Source: an uncultured Curtobacterium sp. (GTDB lineage Bacteria; Actinomycetota; Actinomycetes; Actinomycetales; Microbacteriaceae). Taken from it: a DNA stretch of 64,000 bases. Of this stretch, positions 32,501 through 40,496 are shown one piece after another. The notes under the pieces are model-generated. The model ran no database searches. It saw only the letters and a program-made list of their open reading frames with translations, and was not told the origin of the DNA. The number at the start of each line of letters is the position of its first letter. Position 1 is the first letter of the stretch. The position numbers were made by a program, and so were the translations under genes. The stretch is from contig CAJYUW010000039.1 of the NCBI GenBank assembly GCA_913778205.1, forward strand, positions 1 to 64,000, written 5' to 3'.

Positions 32501-33423
32501 GCGCTCGGGTTGCCGGCGAGCGCGTCGAGGACCGGGTGGGAGAGGTCGCCGGTGTCCTCGACCATCCCGGTCGCGACCTCGGCGAAGGTCGACACGACGA
32601 GCCGAGCGTGCACCGAGAAGCCGGGGATGTGCGCGGTGAGGCCACGGAGCCGGTCGATCACGGGGTTCGGGGTGAACGAGCCGTCCTGCTGCGCGAGGGC
32701 GACGAACGACTGTGCGTCGAGGATGACCCCGTACTGCTCGTGCAGGGCGTCGGCGAGGCCGGGGTTGAGGACCGGCTCCCCGAGGAGACGGACCTCGAAG
32801 TCGCGGCCGTGTCGACGGATCGCCAGCGGACGGAGCAGCACCGGTCCGCGGAAGTGCTCGTCACCGTGCTGCCAGTCGGCCATGCCGATGCCGAGCTCGA
32901 CCGCGTCGATGCCGCGCACGGTCGCGAGCTCGGTGCCCTTCGCCTCGACGTGCGCCGCCGCGATGCGGGCGGCGCGGAGCGCCACCTCGTCGCGGATGAG
33001 GCTCGACAGGAGCGTGGTCTTCCCGGTGATGAACTGCGCCAGGCCACCGGGGTGCGTCGTCGAGAGCTCGATGCGCGCACGCGGGTGGTCGGAGAAGTGG
33101 GTGAGGGGGCTCGGCCCGCCGACGCCGGTCAGCTGCTTCCGCCAGGCGTCCCACGACGGCTCGGCGGCGTTGCCGGCCTGGAGGCGCGGATCACCCAGGC
33201 TGATCGCCTGCGGGCTCGTGAGCTGCAGTTCGGGGCGCAGGGTGCGGTCCGGCTCGCTGGGCTCGCCCCGGTCAGTGGGGTCCCCCCGGTCGGCCGGCTC
33301 GCGCCGGTCGGCGGGCCCCTGCTCGTCGTCCTGCGGGCGCGCGTCGGCGCCCTCGACGGGGACGTCGTCGTTCACGTCGTCCCCACCGTCGGTCACCCTG
33401 TCCGCTCGCCACACATCCGACAC
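29542..33423 (-). CDS. Large SF1 helicase-like ATPase with C-terminal Vsr-like nuclease domain
   Basis: About 1293 residues if started at GTG 33423; in-frame GTGs at 33414, 33396 and 33375 are alternatives and none has a good ribosome binding site. The first 70 residues are acidic and repetitive. The ATPase core resembles UPF1/DNA2-type SF1 helicases, but the Walker A-like motif reads TLPGTGGTQT (about residues 359-368), lacking the usual Lys, and the Walker B region reads ILVDAGAVTIAE instead of DEASQ. The motif III-like GDPVTQTP and helicase motif VI-like VAMTRARRSM are present. The last 110 residues look like the restriction-endonuclease fold (REase_MTES_1575 type) found on such helicases. 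Role possibly DNA repair or defence; unproven. Confidence 0.8.
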   Translation of the reverse strand: MSDVWRADRVTDGGDDVNDDVPVEGADARPQDDEQGPADRREPADRGDPTDRGEPSEPDRTLRPELQLTSPQAISLGDPRLQAGNAAEPSWDAWRKQLTGVGGPSPLTHFSDHPRARIELSTTHPGGLAQFITGKTTLLSSLIRDEVALRAARIAAAHVEAKGTELATVRGIDAVELGIGMADWQHGDEHFRGPVLLRPLAIRRHGRDFEVRLLGEPVLNPGLADALHEQYGVILDAQSFVALAQQDGSFTPNPVIDRLRGLTAHIPGFSVHARLVVSTFAEVATGMVEDTGDLSHPVLDALAGNPSAKWQVEQSYRPVEQTPSDARSPETDTLLLDADDEQENVIAQIAAGNSIVVKTLPGTGGTQTIVNALGGLVAANKRVLVVSPRRATLRGIAARFGEVHLPGVAVTPSTLRRDVVRAIARNEKAKRPNLREVDDALVRLRKVLIDYRGALTRVEPSFGVSVLDCLVELSRLSLLPVPPSTTARLSHSSVASMVEGRSRVAETMVSAANLGEFRYGPDDSPWYGAKFATSDGAQRAHKTAKDLDADGLPTLLRRAHDLVASTHMRQFTTINELGIYLRLLTEIRDTLDRFLPVVFDRSVSELVAATAPRGEGAPMSSTNRRRLKKLAREYVRPGVHVSDLHEALTRVQQQRVLWQRYVAAGVNPEVPTGIADVQVLFSNVVEDLARLDEPLGRTAREDQLANLPVDQLVPTIARLAEDSDVLHNLQERTELMQTLRDLQLEPLITDLANRHVPDTQVPAELELAWWQSALESMLESDRALLGADTDMLDRVEADFRLVDDAHAAGVSQGLAWQLAENWKVGLVDWPDEAAALRTQLKDGAITSRLLQDSAPHLSRAIAPVWLASPYEVSQIADTMPFDTVILVDAGAVTIAETVGAVRRARQTVVFGDPVTQTPSPFRIAVDPDHRALQVDEQTLDAFHADSALAKLSTLLPTLSLTRSYRAGGEDLAELVNRRFYGGKIESLPWAGSFLGHGSIALDYVSDGKAVPDPDSGAVESVDAEVDRVVRLVMEHARTRPTESLMVITASAKHAVRVEQAVLTAAQGHKDLTEFVIGDRAEPFIVATLEQSVAQSRDRVVFSIGYGRTPHGRVLRDFGPLGKPGGERLLAVAMTRARRSMVIVTCFQPSDIEAERMGHGTVALAEILAEVRARTSAEYVPDDSDPLLVDLARRLEMRGIPVALGHRGKLGLVAAHGGVCVTIETDASLVKGSLRESLRLRPEVLRRLGWHYVRVHAFQLFSDPDRVANTVAAVLGVDRGATQEISIPPIPARR

Positions 33424-33526
33424 TGTAGGCGGAACCGGACCCACCCTCCTGCAATGAACCGGAGGTTTCCGGATTCGTCGCCCGTGACACGCGGGGTGGA
33501 GGTCACGGTGTGGTACCAACGTGGAC

Positions 33527-34399
33527 ATGGCCATCGACGACCGAACCGCTCCGACCGCACCGCACCCGTCCCGTCGGCGGGCGGTGGCTCCGGACATCTC
33601 CCGGTCGTGGCTCCTCGTCTCCGGCAACCACGCCGACCGCTTCGACCGGGCCCAGCGGTCGCGCGCGGACCAGATCATCCTCGACATCGAGGACGCCGTC
33701 GACCCGGCCGCGAAGCCCGGAGCACGCTCGACGGTCGCGGCGTGGCTGGCCGGCGGCGGTGAGGCCTGGGTGCGCATCAACGACGTCACCACGGACTTCT
33801 GGGCGGACGACGTCGAGGAGCTCCGCGGCCTCCCGGGGTTGCAGGGCGTGATGCTCGCGAAGACCGAGTCGCCGGCGCAGGTCACCGACACGTGGCACCG
33901 GCTCGGCGGACAGACCCCGGTGATCGCCCTCGTCGAGTCGGCGCTCGGCATCGAGGAGGCGACCTCGATCGCGCGGGCGCAGGGCGCGTTCCGACTGGCG
34001 TTCGGGTCCGGCGACTACCGGCGGGACACCGGCACGAGCGCGGACACGCTCGCGATGGCGTACCCGCGCTCGCGACTCGTCGTGGCCTCCCGCGTGGGCG
34101 GGCTCCCGGGACCGATCGACGGCCCCACCGTCGGCTCCGCGCACGCGATCCTCCGCGAGCAGTCGCAGGTCGCTGTGTCGCTCGGCCTGACGGGCAAGCT
34201 CTGCCTCGACACCGAGCAGCTCCCGGTGATCAACGAGGTCATCTCGCCGACCCCGACGGACGTCGCGTGGGCGCAGGACTTCCTCGACGACTTCGAGGCC
34301 CGCGGGCGCGTCATCCGTGACGGGTCGGACCTGCCGCGCCTCGGCCGGGCGCAGAAGATCCAGAAGCTCGCCCGGGCGTTCGGCGTCGAGCCGCGGTAG
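33527..34399 (+). CDS. HpcH/HpaI aldolase / citrate lyase beta (CitE)-like protein
   Basis: A 290-residue TIM-barrel C-C lyase of the CitE group. Visible landmarks are the metal-site type DQIILDIEDAVDP near residue 48, VRINDVTTDF, the MLAKTESP strand and ALVESALGIEEA. Related proteins act on citramalyl-, malyl- or beta-methylmalyl-CoA; substrate here unknown. No partner alpha subunit is nearby, so it is a stand-alone lyase rather than citrate lyase. ATG 33527 is used; GTG at 33521 is also in frame. Convergence of promoters with the helicase gene leaves about 100 bases between starts. Confidence 0.85.
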   Translation: MAIDDRTAPTAPHPSRRRAVAPDISRSWLLVSGNHADRFDRAQRSRADQIILDIEDAVDPAAKPGARSTVAAWLAGGGEAWVRINDVTTDFWADDVEELRGLPGLQGVMLAKTESPAQVTDTWHRLGGQTPVIALVESALGIEEATSIARAQGAFRLAFGSGDYRRDTGTSADTLAMAYPRSRLVVASRVGGLPGPIDGPTVGSAHAILREQSQVAVSLGLTGKLCLDTEQLPVINEVISPTPTDVAWAQDFLDDFEARGRVIRDGSDLPRLGRAQKIQKLARAFGVEPR

Positions 34400-34409
34400 G
34401 ACTGGTGCC

Positions 34410-34871
34410 GTGACCTGGTCGAACGTGCCCGGTGGGCGCCCCACCCCGTCCCCATCCGAGCAGCAGCGCGCCGCCGCGTGGGAGCGGGGCGGCACGACAC
34501 TCTTCCCGGCAGGCCGGATCGCCGATCGCGTCTCGACGGTCCTCCTGCTCGTCTTCGGCGCCGTGATGACCGTCGTCGCCGCGGTCGTCGGCGTCATCGC
34601 CGTGGTCTCGGCGACCGCGACGTGCGACGCCGCGGCCGGCTGCTCCCCCGGCCGCTACCTCGGCGGCGCCGCGATCGCCGTCGGCGGCGCGTTCCTGGTC
34701 GGCGTCGTCACTGTGGTCCTCGCGATCGGCGCGTGGCTGCGACGCCGGACCTCGTGGTGGATCGCGGCCGTGGGCTTCGTCCTCGCGGTGGCCTGCATCA
34801 CCCTCGGCGGGGTCGTGTTCGCGCAGGCCGCCGATGCCGGGTCCACCTCCTCGTCCGTCGGGACCGCCTGA
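34410..34871 (+). CDS. Small membrane protein
   Basis: A 153-residue protein with three or four predicted membrane helices (about 42-66, 82-105, 112-135), a hydrophilic Pro/Ser-rich N-terminus and a Cys pair CDAAAGC in an external loop between the first helices. Similar small membrane proteins are common in Microbacteriaceae. No function known. Starts 10 bases after the CitE-like gene, probably the same transcript. Its stop codon lies inside the first unit of a 62-base tandem repeat. Confidence 0.75.
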   Translation: MTWSNVPGGRPTPSPSEQQRAAAWERGGTTLFPAGRIADRVSTVLLLVFGAVMTVVAAVVGVIAVVSATATCDAAAGCSPGRYLGGAAIAVGGAFLVGVVTVVLAIGAWLRRRTSWWIAAVGFVLAVACITLGGVVFAQAADAGSTSSSVGTA

Positions 34872-34979
34872 CGGAACCGCGCGTGCCCGCGGACCCACAC
34901 CGCGCCTCCGGGCGGCCCGTCCTGGCCGCCTGACGGAACCGCGCGTGCCCGCGGACCCGCACCGCGCCTCCAGGCCGGG
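34864..34979. repeat. 62-base tandem repeat spanning the stop codon
   Basis: Unit 1 (34864-34925) and partial unit 2 (34926-34979) both begin CCGCCTGACGGAACCGCGCG and differ at only a few positions. The TGA in unit 1 is the real stop of the membrane protein gene. Unit 2 is non-coding and runs up to the promoter of the oxidoreductase gene. Confidence 0.9.
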
Positions 34980-35008
34980 ATCCGCGTGCCGGGCGTAGCG
35001 TCCGCGGC

Positions 35009-36256
35009 ATGGTGACGACACGACGGACCACCGCTGCGGTGGTCGGCGGCGGACCCGCCGGTGTGGTCCTCGGGCTGTTGCTCGCCCGGGCGGGTGTCGC
35101 GGTCGAGGCGGTCGAGCGGCACGACGACTTCAACCGCGACTTCCGCGGTGACACCGTGCACGCCTCCACGATCCGGCTGCTCGACGAGCTCGGCCTCGGC
35201 GACGCCTTCCGCGCGCTCCCGCAGTCGCGGCTCGACGACCTCTCGCTCCCGATGCCCGACGGGTCCCGCCTGCTGCTCGGCGACTTCTCACGCCTCACCC
35301 CGCCGTACGACCACGTCGCGATGGTGCCGCAGTGGGATTTCCTCGACCTGCTCGCCACCGCGGCGCGCGCCGAGCCGTCCTTCACGATGACGACGGGGAC
35401 CGCCGCGACGGGGGTGATCGTCGAGAACGGCGTCGTCACGGGCGTGCACCTCGCACCGCGGGACGGCCGCGGCGAGCGCGCCGAGCTTCGGGCGGACGTG
35501 GTCGTCGCGTGCGACGGCCGTGGTTCGACGGTCCGCGACGCCGCGGGGCTCCGTCCGGTGGCCTCGCCCGTGCCGTTCGACACCTGGTGGTTCCGACTGC
35601 CCCGACGCGAGGACGACCAGGCGAGTGCGCTCGTGCCGGCGTTCGCGGACGGCGACGTCCTGCTGTCGTTCCCCCGGCCGGAGTACCACCAGGTCGCGTA
35701 CTTCGCGCCGAAGGGCTCCGACGCGCGGCTCCGCGCCGAGGGCGTCGCGGCGTTCCGCGCGCGGGTCGCCCGCCTGCGCCCGGACTTCGCCGACCGCGTC
35801 GACGCGATCGCCTCGATGGACGACGTGCACGTGCTCGACGTCAGGATGGACCGCCTCCGTCGCTGGTGGCGGCCCGGCTTGCTCTGCATCGGTGACGCCG
35901 CGCACGCGATGTCGCCGGCGGGCGGTGTCGGCATCAACCTCGCCGTGCAGGACGCCGTGGCGGCGGCGACGGTGCTCGGTCCGGCGCTCACGGCGGGCCG
36001 GGTCGGTGCCGGTCTGGATCGGGACCTCGCTCGTGTGCAGCGTCGCCGGACGCCGCCGACCGTGGTCGTGCAGGCGGCACAGGCGGTGCTGCACCGGGTG
36101 GTGTTCGAGCGGGCGTTCGACGGGCGCCTCGCGGACGGGCCGCCGCTGCTGCCCGTGCTCCTCGCCCGCTTCGTGCCACCGGCGCGCGGGCTGTACGCGC
36201 GCGGGGTGGCGTTCGGCCCGCTGCCGGAGCACGCGCCGGGATGGGCGCGGCGGTAG
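35009..36256 (+). CDS. FAD-dependent monooxygenase (PHBH/UbiH-type)
   Basis: A 415-residue flavoprotein hydroxylase. It has the N-terminal FAD Rossmann motif VVGGGPAGVVLGLLLARAG, a DG motif in VVVACDGRGSTVRDAAG near residue 165, and the GD motif LLCIGDAAHAMSPAGGVGINLAVQDA near residue 291, the three hallmarks of class A flavin monooxygenases. The substrate is unknown, probably an aromatic or polyketide compound. It stands alone. TAGCGT ends 7 bases before the ATG, so it is probably leaderless. It ends at two stacked palindromes. Confidence 0.92.
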   Translation: MVTTRRTTAAVVGGGPAGVVLGLLLARAGVAVEAVERHDDFNRDFRGDTVHASTIRLLDELGLGDAFRALPQSRLDDLSLPMPDGSRLLLGDFSRLTPPYDHVAMVPQWDFLDLLATAARAEPSFTMTTGTAATGVIVENGVVTGVHLAPRDGRGERAELRADVVVACDGRGSTVRDAAGLRPVASPVPFDTWWFRLPRREDDQASALVPAFADGDVLLSFPRPEYHQVAYFAPKGSDARLRAEGVAAFRARVARLRPDFADRVDAIASMDDVHVLDVRMDRLRRWWRPGLLCIGDAAHAMSPAGGVGINLAVQDAVAAATVLGPALTAGRVGAGLDRDLARVQRRRTPPTVVVQAAQAVLHRVVFERAFDGRLADGPPLLPVLLARFVPPARGLYARGVAFGPLPEHAPGWARR

Positions 36257-36284
36257 CCGCAGGACCGGGCGCATGCTCGGGTCC

Positions 36285-36338
36285 GCTGCGGAACGACGCG
36301 TCCGCTGTCGTGCGACGACGGGCGCGTCGTTCCGCAGC
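36285..36338. terminator. Inverted repeat after the monooxygenase gene
   Basis: Perfect 16-bp arms (GCTGCGGAACGACGCG at 36285-36300; complement at 36323-36338) with a 22-base loop, 28 bases past the stop. Confidence 0.7.
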
Positions 36339-36348
36339 GACGCGATCC

Positions 36349-36390
36349 GGACGGGAGGCCCGTGGCGGTGCCGCACCGCGCCTCCCGTCC
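36349..36390. terminator. Palindromic repeat family A, copy 2
   Basis: GGACGGGAGGC ... GCCTCCCGTCC, with a further imperfect pairing inside. It lies immediately after the previous hairpin, between the convergent monooxygenase and glycosyltransferase genes. The remaining 200 bases to the glycosyltransferase stop hold no supported gene. Confidence 0.8.
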
Positions 36391-36522
36391 GTCCGTGGTC
36401 GCGCCGGGTACACCGCGCGCCGCGCGGGGCACGCTCCGCTCGGTCAGTCGGAGCCGAGGACCACGATCGCCGACGTCGTGGTCGTCGTGTCCGGTCCCGG
36501 TCGTCCGTCGGAGCGTCCCGGC

Positions 36523-36563
36523 TCGGGCTGATCGGGCTGCTCGGGCTGATCGGGATGCTCGGG
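36523..36563. repeat. 18-base tandem repeat near the glycosyltransferase 3' end
   Basis: Just over two units of GCTCGGGCTGATCGGGCT, 27 bases beyond the stop of the minus-strand glycosyltransferase gene. Confidence 0.7.
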
Positions 36564-36589
36564 CCGACGCCGCCCCGCGTCCGTCGCCG

Positions 36590-38695
36590 TCACGACGCAC
36601 TCGTCAGGTCGTAGAGCGTGACCCCGTCGACGGTCGTCGCCGCGAAGTGCGAGGTGACCCACGAGGTGATCTGCTCCGCCGCGTCACTGCCGGAACTGCT
36701 GCCCCCGCCGTCACCGGAACCGGCGATGAACCAGTGCACCTCGCCCGCCGCCACGAGCGCCTCGAACCGTGCGAGGGTCGGCGCGGGGTCGGTGCCGTTG
36801 TAGCCACCGATCGCCATCACCGGGTCACCGGTCGCCAGCTGGTAGGTGGCGGCGCTGTTCGACCCGACCGTCGCTGCCGCCCAGGTGAATGTGTCGGCAT
36901 CGTCGGAGAGCGCCGCGACGACCTCGTCGGGGACGTCGGTGGACCCGCCGTTGAGCGACGCTCCGCCGCGGCCACCGGTCGGCCCGCCGGCGCCACCGGT
37001 CGCACCGCCGGTCCCGGTCGGTGCCTGCCTGCCCTCCGCCGACGTCCCGCCATCGGTCGGGCCGCCCTGATCACCAGAGCTGCCCGCCTGCCCTGCGGTG
37101 CCGCCGTTCGCCTGGCCGCCGGGGCCGCCCGGGCTCCCTGCTCCGCCCGGCCGACCCTGGCCCACCGCGCCGCCCGGGCCGCCCTGGCCCGCTCCGCTGA
37201 CCTGTGGACCGGCCGACGGCAGGGCACCGGTGTGCGCGACCGTCGTGGTCTGCACCGAGAAGGCCGCCGGTCCGAGCAGCGCCGCGACGAGCACGGCCGC
37301 GACCGTCACACCGGACAGGAGCCGAGGCCCCGGCGGCAGGAGCACGAGCACCGCGCCGACGAGCGTCGCGGCGAGGACCACCCACCGGATCCACGGCTGC
37401 CACGACGATGCCTCGGACAGGAGCACGAAGGCCCAGGCGCCCGAGAGCCCGACGACGGCAGCAGCCACGATGCGCCAGGCCAGCACTGTCCGGCGCTGCC
37501 GGAGGAGGCCCGCCCCGATGCCGACGAGGCCACCGATGTACGGGGCGAGGGCGACCGTGTAGTACGGGTGGAAGATCCCGCCCATGAAGCTGAACACCAG
37601 GCCCGTGACGAGCAGCGAACCACCGAACACGAGGATCGTCGCGAGGCGGGGGTCCGTGCGGCGGCGGACCCCGACCGCGACGAGGGCCACGACGAGGAGG
37701 ACGAGAGCGGTCGGCAGCAGCCACGTGATCTGCGTGGCGAACTCGGACCCGAACAGCCGCGTCAGGCCGGTCGCACCCCAGGACCCTGCGCCCGTCGTCC
37801 CGCCCGGCACGACGCTGCCGGTCTCGTCGCCGGTGACCCGGCCCAGGCCGTTGTAGCCGAAGGTGAGCTCGAGGAAGCTGTTCGTCTGGGAGCCACCGAC
37901 GTAGGGGCGCGACGACGCCGGGACGAGCTCCACGATCGCCACCCACCAGCCTGCCGACACGACCACCGCGACGGCCGCGGCGAGCAGGTGCCCGATGCGC
38001 CGCAGCAGCGGACGCTGCGAGGCGACGAGGTAGACCCCGACCAGCGGGGGCAGGACGAGGAAGGCCTGCAACTGCTTCGTCAGGAACCCCAGACCGACCA
38101 GCGCCCCGGCCCACACGACCCACCGCATCCGCCCGGACTCGACGCCGCGGAGCGTCAGCGCGATCGCCCCCACGGTGAGGAGCACGAGCAGCGCATCGGG
38201 GTTGTCGTAGCGGAACATCAGGGTCGCCACGGGCGTCGTCGCCAGGACCGCACCGGCGGTGAGCGCCGCCCCGGCGGAGAACCGACGACGGACGATCCGG
38301 TACAGGATCGCCACAGACGCGACCCCCATCAGCGCCTCCGGCACCAGGATCGACCACGAGTTCAGGCCGAACAGCCGCACCGAGACCCCGATCACCCACA
38401 GGAACGCCGGGGGCTTGTCCACCGTGATGGCGTTGGCCGCGTCGGAGGAGCCGTAGAAGAACGCCTCCCAGCTCTGGCTCCCCGCCTGCACCGCAGCCGA
38501 GTAGAACGCGTTCGCCCACCCGTTGACGGCGAGGTCCACGACGTAGAGGACACCGGTCGCGAGCAGGAGCCCGAGGAACGCCGGACGCTCCCACGCCGCG
38601 GTGTCCGCGCGACCTCGGACGAGTCGGAGGAGGCCGGACCGGACCGCCGAGCCGGGGAGCGCGCCCGCTGACGCGAGCGGAGATCGAGTGGTCAT
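36590..38695 (-). CDS. ArnT/PMT-like membrane glycosyltransferase
   Basis: A 701-residue GT-C family protein with about 12 membrane helices in the first 460 residues. The first external loop after helix 1 has GWANAFYSAAVQAGSQSW and DKPPAFLWVIG, matching the GT39/ArnT-like (PMT_2) pattern that transfers a sugar from a polyprenyl phosphate. Then comes a collagen-like Gly-rich linker (about residues 485-580), and a C-terminal extracytoplasmic domain of about 115 residues beginning VPDEVVAALSDDADTFTW. Such proteins are common in actinobacteria and Bacillus (YkcA/YkcB). The chosen ATG fits a short cytoplasmic N-terminus. Acceptor unknown. Confidence 0.88.
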   Translation of the reverse strand: MTTRSPLASAGALPGSAVRSGLLRLVRGRADTAAWERPAFLGLLLATGVLYVVDLAVNGWANAFYSAAVQAGSQSWEAFFYGSSDAANAITVDKPPAFLWVIGVSVRLFGLNSWSILVPEALMGVASVAILYRIVRRRFSAGAALTAGAVLATTPVATLMFRYDNPDALLVLLTVGAIALTLRGVESGRMRWVVWAGALVGLGFLTKQLQAFLVLPPLVGVYLVASQRPLLRRIGHLLAAAVAVVVSAGWWVAIVELVPASSRPYVGGSQTNSFLELTFGYNGLGRVTGDETGSVVPGGTTGAGSWGATGLTRLFGSEFATQITWLLPTALVLLVVALVAVGVRRRTDPRLATILVFGGSLLVTGLVFSFMGGIFHPYYTVALAPYIGGLVGIGAGLLRQRRTVLAWRIVAAAVVGLSGAWAFVLLSEASSWQPWIRWVVLAATLVGAVLVLLPPGPRLLSGVTVAAVLVAALLGPAAFSVQTTTVAHTGALPSAGPQVSGAGQGGPGGAVGQGRPGGAGSPGGPGGQANGGTAGQAGSSGDQGGPTDGGTSAEGRQAPTGTGGATGGAGGPTGGRGGASLNGGSTDVPDEVVAALSDDADTFTWAAATVGSNSAATYQLATGDPVMAIGGYNGTDPAPTLARFEALVAAGEVHWFIAGSGDGGGSSSGSDAAEQITSWVTSHFAATTVDGVTLYDLTSAS

Positions 38696-38815
38696 GTCCC
38701 CAGGCTGCGGAGGGAGGTTGCACGGACTCGATGTCCCGCCTGTGGTTGCCGTAAGCGGTGTCGTCGTGCGGGTGACGCTGGGCGCCGGCCCGCCGTCGCG
38801 GAGCATGCTGGGCCG

Positions 38816-39691
38816 ATGAAGCAACGAGTCATCGGAGACGTGTCCGTCAGCGCGATCGGCCTCGGCGGCATGCCGATGTCGATCGAGGGCCGACCGGATG
38901 AGCGTCAGTCCGTCGCCACCGTCCACGCCGCGCTCGAGGCCGGGGTCACCCTCATCGACACCGCCGACGCGTACCACCTCGCCGGCCACGACGAGGTGGG
39001 ACACAACGAGTCGCTGATCGCCCGGGCCGTCCGGGAGTTCCGCGGCGCGACGGACGACGTCCTCATCGCGACGAAGGGCGGCCACCTCCGTCCGGAGGCC
39101 GGGCCGTGGGCGCAGAACGGCCACCCCGAGTACCTCAAGGAGGCGGCGCGGGCGTCTGCCGCGCGGCTCGGGGTCGAGGCGATCGGCCTGTACCAGTTCC
39201 ACCGCCCCGACCCGGCCGTCCCGTACGCGGAGTCGGTCGGCGCCCTCGCGGAGCTCCTGGACGAGGGCGTGATCCGCATGGCCGGCATCTCGAACGCGGA
39301 CCCGGACCAGATCCGCACGGCGAACGAGGTCCTCGGCGGCCGACTGGTCTCGGTGCAGAACCAGTACTCCCCGCGCTTCCGGTCGAGCGAGCCCGAACTG
39401 GAGCTCTGCGACGAACTCGGCATCGCCTTCCTGCCGTGGAGCCCGCTCGGCGGGATCACGAACGCCGCCGACCTCGGCACCGCGTACGAGGACTTCGCCG
39501 CCGTCGCCCGCGACCACGGTGTCTCCCCGCAGGTCGTGGCGCTCGCGTGGGAGCTGGCGAAGAGCGACGTCGTGGTGCCGATCCCGGGCGCCTCCCGGCC
39601 CCAGTCGATCCTCGACTCCGTGACGGCGGCGACCGTGAAGCTGCGCCCCGAGGAGGTCGCGCGGCTCGACGCCGCACAGCCTGCGGCGTGA
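38816..39691 (+). CDS. Aldo/keto reductase
   Basis: A 291-residue NADPH-dependent oxidoreductase with a TIM barrel. Catalytic tetrad positions can be read: Asp and Tyr in LIDTADAYHLAGHDE, Lys in VLIATKGGH and His in YQFHRPDP. The C-terminal cofactor segment is VVVPIPGASRPQSI. The substrate is unknown. A weak CATGCT hexamer lies 6 bases before the ATG and no ribosome binding site is seen. The stop is followed directly by a 30-base tandem repeat. Complete, unlike the aldo/keto reductase relic near 62000. Confidence 0.92.
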   Translation: MKQRVIGDVSVSAIGLGGMPMSIEGRPDERQSVATVHAALEAGVTLIDTADAYHLAGHDEVGHNESLIARAVREFRGATDDVLIATKGGHLRPEAGPWAQNGHPEYLKEAARASAARLGVEAIGLYQFHRPDPAVPYAESVGALAELLDEGVIRMAGISNADPDQIRTANEVLGGRLVSVQNQYSPRFRSSEPELELCDELGIAFLPWSPLGGITNAADLGTAYEDFAAVARDHGVSPQVVALAWELAKSDVVVPIPGASRPQSILDSVTAATVKLRPEEVARLDAAQPAA

Positions 39692-39800
39692 CCAGGACCG
39701 GCCGCACGGCCCGCGGCCCGACGAGGATCGGCCGCACGGCCCGCGGCCCGACCCGGGCCGGCCGCGCGGCCCGCGGCCCGCGGCCTGACCCGGACCGGCC
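39690..39800. repeat. 30-base tandem repeat starting at the stop codon
   Basis: Units 39690-39719, 39720-39749 and a third from 39750 begin GAC(C/G)(A/C)GG and share GGCCGCACGGCCCGCGGCCC. The first unit overlaps the TGA of the reductase gene. There is no gene in 39692-39836. Confidence 0.85.
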
Positions 39801-39836
39801 GACGGGGCAGGCTGCTCGCCGTCGGCCGGTCGTGCC

Positions 39837-40307
39837 TCAGCCCGCGGGACAGTCCGTCGAGATCGCCTTGAGGCTGTCCTGCACCTCGGTCTCCGACTGC
39901 TTCGCGGCGTCCGACGTCGCGCTGCCCGTGCTCCGCAACGCGTCCGCGTAGCCCTCGGCTGCCTTCGTGAAGGTCGTGAAGTCGGCCTTGACCTGCTCGT
40001 TGCCGACCTTCGGCAGGGCTGCCTCGAGTCGTGCGGTGAAGTCGTCGACGAGCTCGGCGCGGGCCTTCGGGTCGGCGGGGGCCGACGACGACGACTGCTC
40101 CGCGATGAACGACTTCAGTGCGTCCTCCACCTGCTTGCACGCCTCGGCCTTGGTCTGCGCCGGCGCGGCCTGCGTCGGCGTCGCACTCGCCTTCGCGGAC
40201 GCCCCCGTGCCAGCGGCTCCCGCGGTGTCGTCGCCGGTGCCGGAGCACCCGGCGAGGAGTGCTGTCGCCAGGACGGCGGTCGTGATGGTCAGGTACTGCT
40301 TGCGCAT
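39837..40307 (-). CDS. Putative lipoprotein
   Basis: A 156-residue secreted lipoprotein. The ATG at 40307 gives a typical signal: KQYLTITTAVLATALLAGCSG, lipobox Cys near residue 21. A Gly/Ala/Thr/Pro-rich linker (about 24-50) is followed by a helical domain with two conserved-looking cysteines (EACKQVEDAL and the final STDCPAG) that may form a disulfide. No enzyme motif. Function unknown. The open frame upstream of the ATG is not coding. Confidence 0.8.
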   Translation of the reverse strand: MRKQYLTITTAVLATALLAGCSGTGDDTAGAAGTGASAKASATPTQAAPAQTKAEACKQVEDALKSFIAEQSSSSAPADPKARAELVDDFTARLEAALPKVGNEQVKADFTTFTKAAEGYADALRSTGSATSDAAKQSETEVQDSLKAISTDCPAG

Positions 40308-40496
40308 GGTGGTGCGCCCCCCTTCGATCGCCGCACGCCCCCGTGGGTGCGGGCCGCGTCCGAGCGTACCGGCGGGAGCTCGGGGCGGTCGGACGCGGGG
40401 ATCGCGCCACCGTGTCCTCCCCACCACCGGGGCCGCCACGGGGACGCTCGGCACGGCCACGGCTCGCCGGCCGCTCCGACAGCCCGGCGCCGTCGC

